This document shows positions 34,089 through 36,631 of a DNA stretch of 36,631 nucleotides, in pieces. Made by a program: the position numbers and the translations under genes. The first letter of the stretch is position 1, and each line of letters begins with the position of its first letter. The notes beneath the pieces were generated by a model. That model saw nothing but the letters and a program-made list of their open reading frames with translations, did not search any database and was not told the origin of the DNA. The stretch is from Roseburia porci. GTDB lineage: Bacteria; Bacillota; Clostridia; Lachnospirales; Lachnospiraceae. The stretch spans positions 1 to 36,631 of the forward strand of contig NZ_VUNI01000027.1 in NCBI RefSeq assembly GCF_009695765.1. The letters run 5' to 3'.

Positions 34089-35612
34089 CTACATCTCCTG
34101 TGCATGCATTTCATGATATTCGTTGATAAATCCATCCATACGTGAGGTTTCCGCCGTAAGCTTCTCTAACACCCCGTTAATTACGGTAAAACGTTCTGCA
34201 TTATCGGCACACATTGCATTCGTCTCCTCTGCCGATGCACTGACTTCTTCACTGGTCGATGAAAGTGTGTTTGTGCTGTCTACCAGCGTGGTGTTGGATT
34301 CTTTGAGTTTTCGCACGTTGTCACTCATATGTATGGAATTTTCTTTCAGATCTGACATTCCACTGCGGATACCGGCAAAATCATCCTCGATATCATGGAT
34401 CATAACAACCTGGTCTCCAATCTTATCCATAACATGATCCATGGACGTGATGGTATCCGTGGCATTCTGATCCAGTTTGTTAATGATCTCTTCAATATTC
34501 TCCGTTGACTGTTTGGTCTGTTCAGAAAGAACACGGATCTCTTCCGCAACGACAGCAAATCCTTTTCCTGCATCTCCTGCACGTGCTGCTTCAATCGATG
34601 CATTTAAAGCAAGCAGATTGGTCTGTGTGGAGATCTGCTGGATGATTCCGATGATCTTCTGCATATCTTTGGTATGTGTATGAAGTTCGGACATATTTTC
34701 TTTTACCATGGTATTTTCCTGCTCGATCTGTGCGGTCTGCGTTACGATATCGCTGACCAGCTTCTGCCCTGTTTTCACGCTCGCACGTGTGTTTTTCGAG
34801 ATCTGCTCCAGCTCATCTGCCATTTCCACTGTCTCGTTTATGATATCCTGGATCTTTCCCGTAACTTCTGCCTGTTCCTGAATGCTTGAAGAAGTGCTTT
34901 CCATGCTGGCTGCAACATCTGACATCGCAGTATTTACGGAATTGGTGGCTTCGTTCAGTTCCTCAACCAGTGCATGGATCGACTGTGTGGATTCATTGAC
35001 GGACTGTCCGACCGTTACGATGGAATCCATCATGCTTTCCTGTTTGCTGCGGTTTTTCTCAAACTCATCCAGCGCTTCTTCATTGTGCATCTTTGCTGCT
35101 CTTGCGGCAATACAGATTGCGACTCCAAGAATGAATGCCAGCATACATGCCATAAAGATCTGATTTTTCTGCTGCTGTGACTGACAACCCAATACATAAA
35201 AAGAATACAGACCATTCAGGATTGTCAGGACAAGTGTGATCCCGCTAAACCGGATCTCAAGTTTCAGATCAAAGAACATGATCATGCTGATCAGTACCGG
35301 ATAAATAAAAATATTATACAGAAAGATCGTAGATGAGAGGCACGCAGCCTCGAATGCGATCAGGAAAATGCCAAATGCAATATTTTTAAACCGGTCTGAA
35401 ATCGGATTCACCCGGTATAATACATTCGATATAGCCATCGGAACTGCGATCATTGCTGCAACAGACAGACATTTGACGATTCCAAATCCCTGTGCGATCT
35501 GTCCTAAATACAACACTATTAGCAAAATGCTCACAAATGTAATCGACGTTGTAAGCGCATAATTGGCGCGTTTTAATGTTTTTTCCTCAAAAGTTAACTC
35601 TGTGCATTCCAT
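34089..35612 (-). CDS. Methyl-accepting chemotaxis protein with integral-membrane input domain (second)
   Basis: From the ATG at 35612, supported by GGAGG 8 bases upstream, this is 507 residues; an ATG 27 bp earlier lacks such a site. The N-terminal region (about 15-185) is six hydrophobic segments, again with no extracellular loop large enough for a sensor domain and no HAMP. The signalling tip [38 protein letters not shown] is intact, with flanking Glu/Gln/Ser-rich heptads for methylation. Paralogous in layout to the downstream receptor, but with little similarity in the membrane half, so the two probably sense different things. Confidence 0.92.
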   Translation of the reverse strand: MECTELTFEEKTLKRANYALTTSITFVSILLIVLYLGQIAQGFGIVKCLSVAAMIAVPMAISNVLYRVNPISDRFKNIAFGIFLIAFEAACLSSTIFLYNIFIYPVLISMIMFFDLKLEIRFSGITLVLTILNGLYSFYVLGCQSQQQKNQIFMACMLAFILGVAICIAARAAKMHNEEALDEFEKNRSKQESMMDSIVTVGQSVNESTQSIHALVEELNEATNSVNTAMSDVAASMESTSSSIQEQAEVTGKIQDIINETVEMADELEQISKNTRASVKTGQKLVSDIVTQTAQIEQENTMVKENMSELHTHTKDMQKIIGIIQQISTQTNLLALNASIEAARAGDAGKGFAVVAEEIRVLSEQTKQSTENIEEIINKLDQNATDTITSMDHVMDKIGDQVVMIHDIEDDFAGIRSGMSDLKENSIHMSDNVRKLKESNTTLVDSTNTLSSTSEEVSASAEETNAMCADNAERFTVINGVLEKLTAETSRMDGFINEYHEMHAQEM

Positions 35613-35700
35613 GATATCAGCCTCCGTTTCTAAATTCATTTTCTATGAGGCTATCATAAGGGGTGGAGCAGGTCTAAGGTCAAGCAGAAACAACTATTTT

Positions 35701-36507
35701 TTAGTACGATTCGACTAAAGGAATATATATTTCGTAATAGTCCTGTATCGTTTCTTCTTGCAGCATACTGTATACAAAGAAGGCATACGCATATTTTTCG
35801 CATCTGAGTCCGTTCTCCTTTGCATACTGTTCCATATCACTCAGATCCCATGCTGCATGCCCGGGTGACGTTTTCACGGTATACAGGCATCTGCTTCCTT
35901 TCTGAGCCGGAAATGACTCAGCAGCATTCTTCCACGGAGACAGCTCCAGCATCTTTTTCTGTATGATGAACTCAAGTGTCTGGCTCTGGTACTTTTCATT
36001 TTCTTCCTTCTGCAAATGATAACAAAAGTTCCCAAAGGAAAAAACCGGTGACTGGAAAAGTGTCTTAATCTCTTTATACAGAAGCAATGCATGTTCCTGA
36101 TGATATACGACATACGCATCCGGCAGCTGCCGTATGCTGTACGTTTCATATCCTTTATTCAGATTTTCCAGATGGGTTTTCATAAAACGCATTTTCTCTG
36201 TCTGCTGCTGCAGCTGTTCGATCTTTCTCTCATTGAGTTCGATCATACTGTCAAAATGATCACAGAGCTCATCAAAAGAACGACCGCTTAAAAGTTCGCG
36301 GATCTCTGCAATTCCAACGCCCAGCTGGCGGTAAAGGGAAATTCCCAGTATTCTGTGGATCTGTGCAAATTCATAATAGCGGTATCCATTGTTCGGGTCG
36401 CGCAGCGGAAACACCAGCCCTTCTTTTTCATATAACCGAATCGCATCCGGCGAAATTCCAAGCAAAGCAGCCACATCATGAATGGTATATCGTGTCTTTA
36501 TCTCCAT
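35701..36507 (-). CDS. MerR-family regulator with effector-binding domain
   Basis: The ATG at 36507 gives 268 residues; AAGGCGG lies 11 bases upstream. The MerR winged helix is at the start (YTIHDVAALLGISPDAIRLYEKEGLV, then NNGYRYYEFAQIHRI). A long dimer helix (about 85-125) follows. The C-terminal part (about 130-268) resembles GyrI/BmrR-type ligand-binding domains, with the typical opening RQLPDAYVVYHQE and a final YYEIYIPLVE strand. Such proteins sense hydrophobic drugs or metabolites and twist the promoter to switch on export genes. No cysteine pattern for metal sensing is present. The target genes are not in the window unless they lie beyond the right edge. 36508-36631 contains no gene. 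Confidence 0.85.
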   Translation of the reverse strand: MEIKTRYTIHDVAALLGISPDAIRLYEKEGLVFPLRDPNNGYRYYEFAQIHRILGISLYRQLGVGIAEIRELLSGRSFDELCDHFDSMIELNERKIEQLQQQTEKMRFMKTHLENLNKGYETYSIRQLPDAYVVYHQEHALLLYKEIKTLFQSPVFSFGNFCYHLQKEENEKYQSQTLEFIIQKKMLELSPWKNAAESFPAQKGSRCLYTVKTSPGHAAWDLSDMEQYAKENGLRCEKYAYAFFVYSMLQEETIQDYYEIYIPLVESY

Positions 36508-36631
36508 AATTATAATCCGCCTTTCTGCGAAAGGCACCAATGCGTCATGAAACACTTTGGCTAACTTCCGCTTTTCTAATTTATATTCCTTCTGATATTA
36601 TTTACCTATAAGACTGACACACTACAGAACA

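Overview
The window reads as a chromosomal segment of a Gram-positive, endospore-forming, motile, butyrate-producing Lachnospiraceae member, perhaps from the Roseburia/Agathobacter group (genus is inference). The main support is a butyryl-CoA:acetate CoA-transferase carrying that family's signature peptides. SpoVT, a FabK/FabT-type fatty acid operon, an accD-accA fusion, NADP-type glutamate dehydrogenase and two chemoreceptors agree with this. The coding DNA is moderately AT-rich, and positions 1-900 and 11700-13800 are visibly more AT-rich and look like accessory DNA.

Layout. 1-900: remains of mobile DNA, with a possible IS end, a GNAT acetyltransferase pseudogene and two sets of short phased repeats that look like recombinase arm sites, ending at the 3' end of an RlmI-type rRNA methyltransferase gene. 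2271-7485 (+): a GT2 glycosyltransferase, the butyrate CoA-transferase followed by a His-rich CsoR-type metal sensor, and an LTA-synthase-like phosphoglycerol transferase. 7548-11633 (-): a LytTR regulator with a LiaF-like membrane protein, the Mrp Fe-S carrier ATPase, and signal peptidase I with a Mn-type cation efflux protein. 11835-13590: small accessory genes, including a Panacea/SocA antitoxin translationally coupled to a frameshifted partner (putative toxin). 13872-15206 (-): gdhA.

15390-23241 (-) is one fatty-acid synthesis operon: acpP-fabK-fabD-fabG-fabF-fabZ-accDA-fabH-fabT. It has a consensus promoter and a FabT-type palindrome in front of acpP and a terminator after fabT. accB and accC, which sit inside the analogous streptococcal cluster, are absent. 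thiT (ECF thiamine S component) diverges from it.

24203-31937 (-): ROK glucokinase, a coiled-coil protein of unknown function, a class A penicillin-binding protein with a long Gln/Asn-rich tail, SpoVT behind a sigma-G-like promoter, a shortened methyltransferase-like protein, a divergent DXS-type enzyme and a flavodoxin. 31938-32504 has no gene but holds a 236-bp fold-back array of four 36-bp units. 32505-36507 (-): two membrane chemoreceptors of unusual layout and a MerR regulator.

The observations I rate highest are the Panacea toxin-antitoxin pair with its broken partner and palindromic operator, the 236-bp four-unit fold-back element, the iteron-like repeats downstream of rlmI, and the FabT circuit with its reshuffled operon. 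No CRISPR array, rRNA or tRNA gene was seen.
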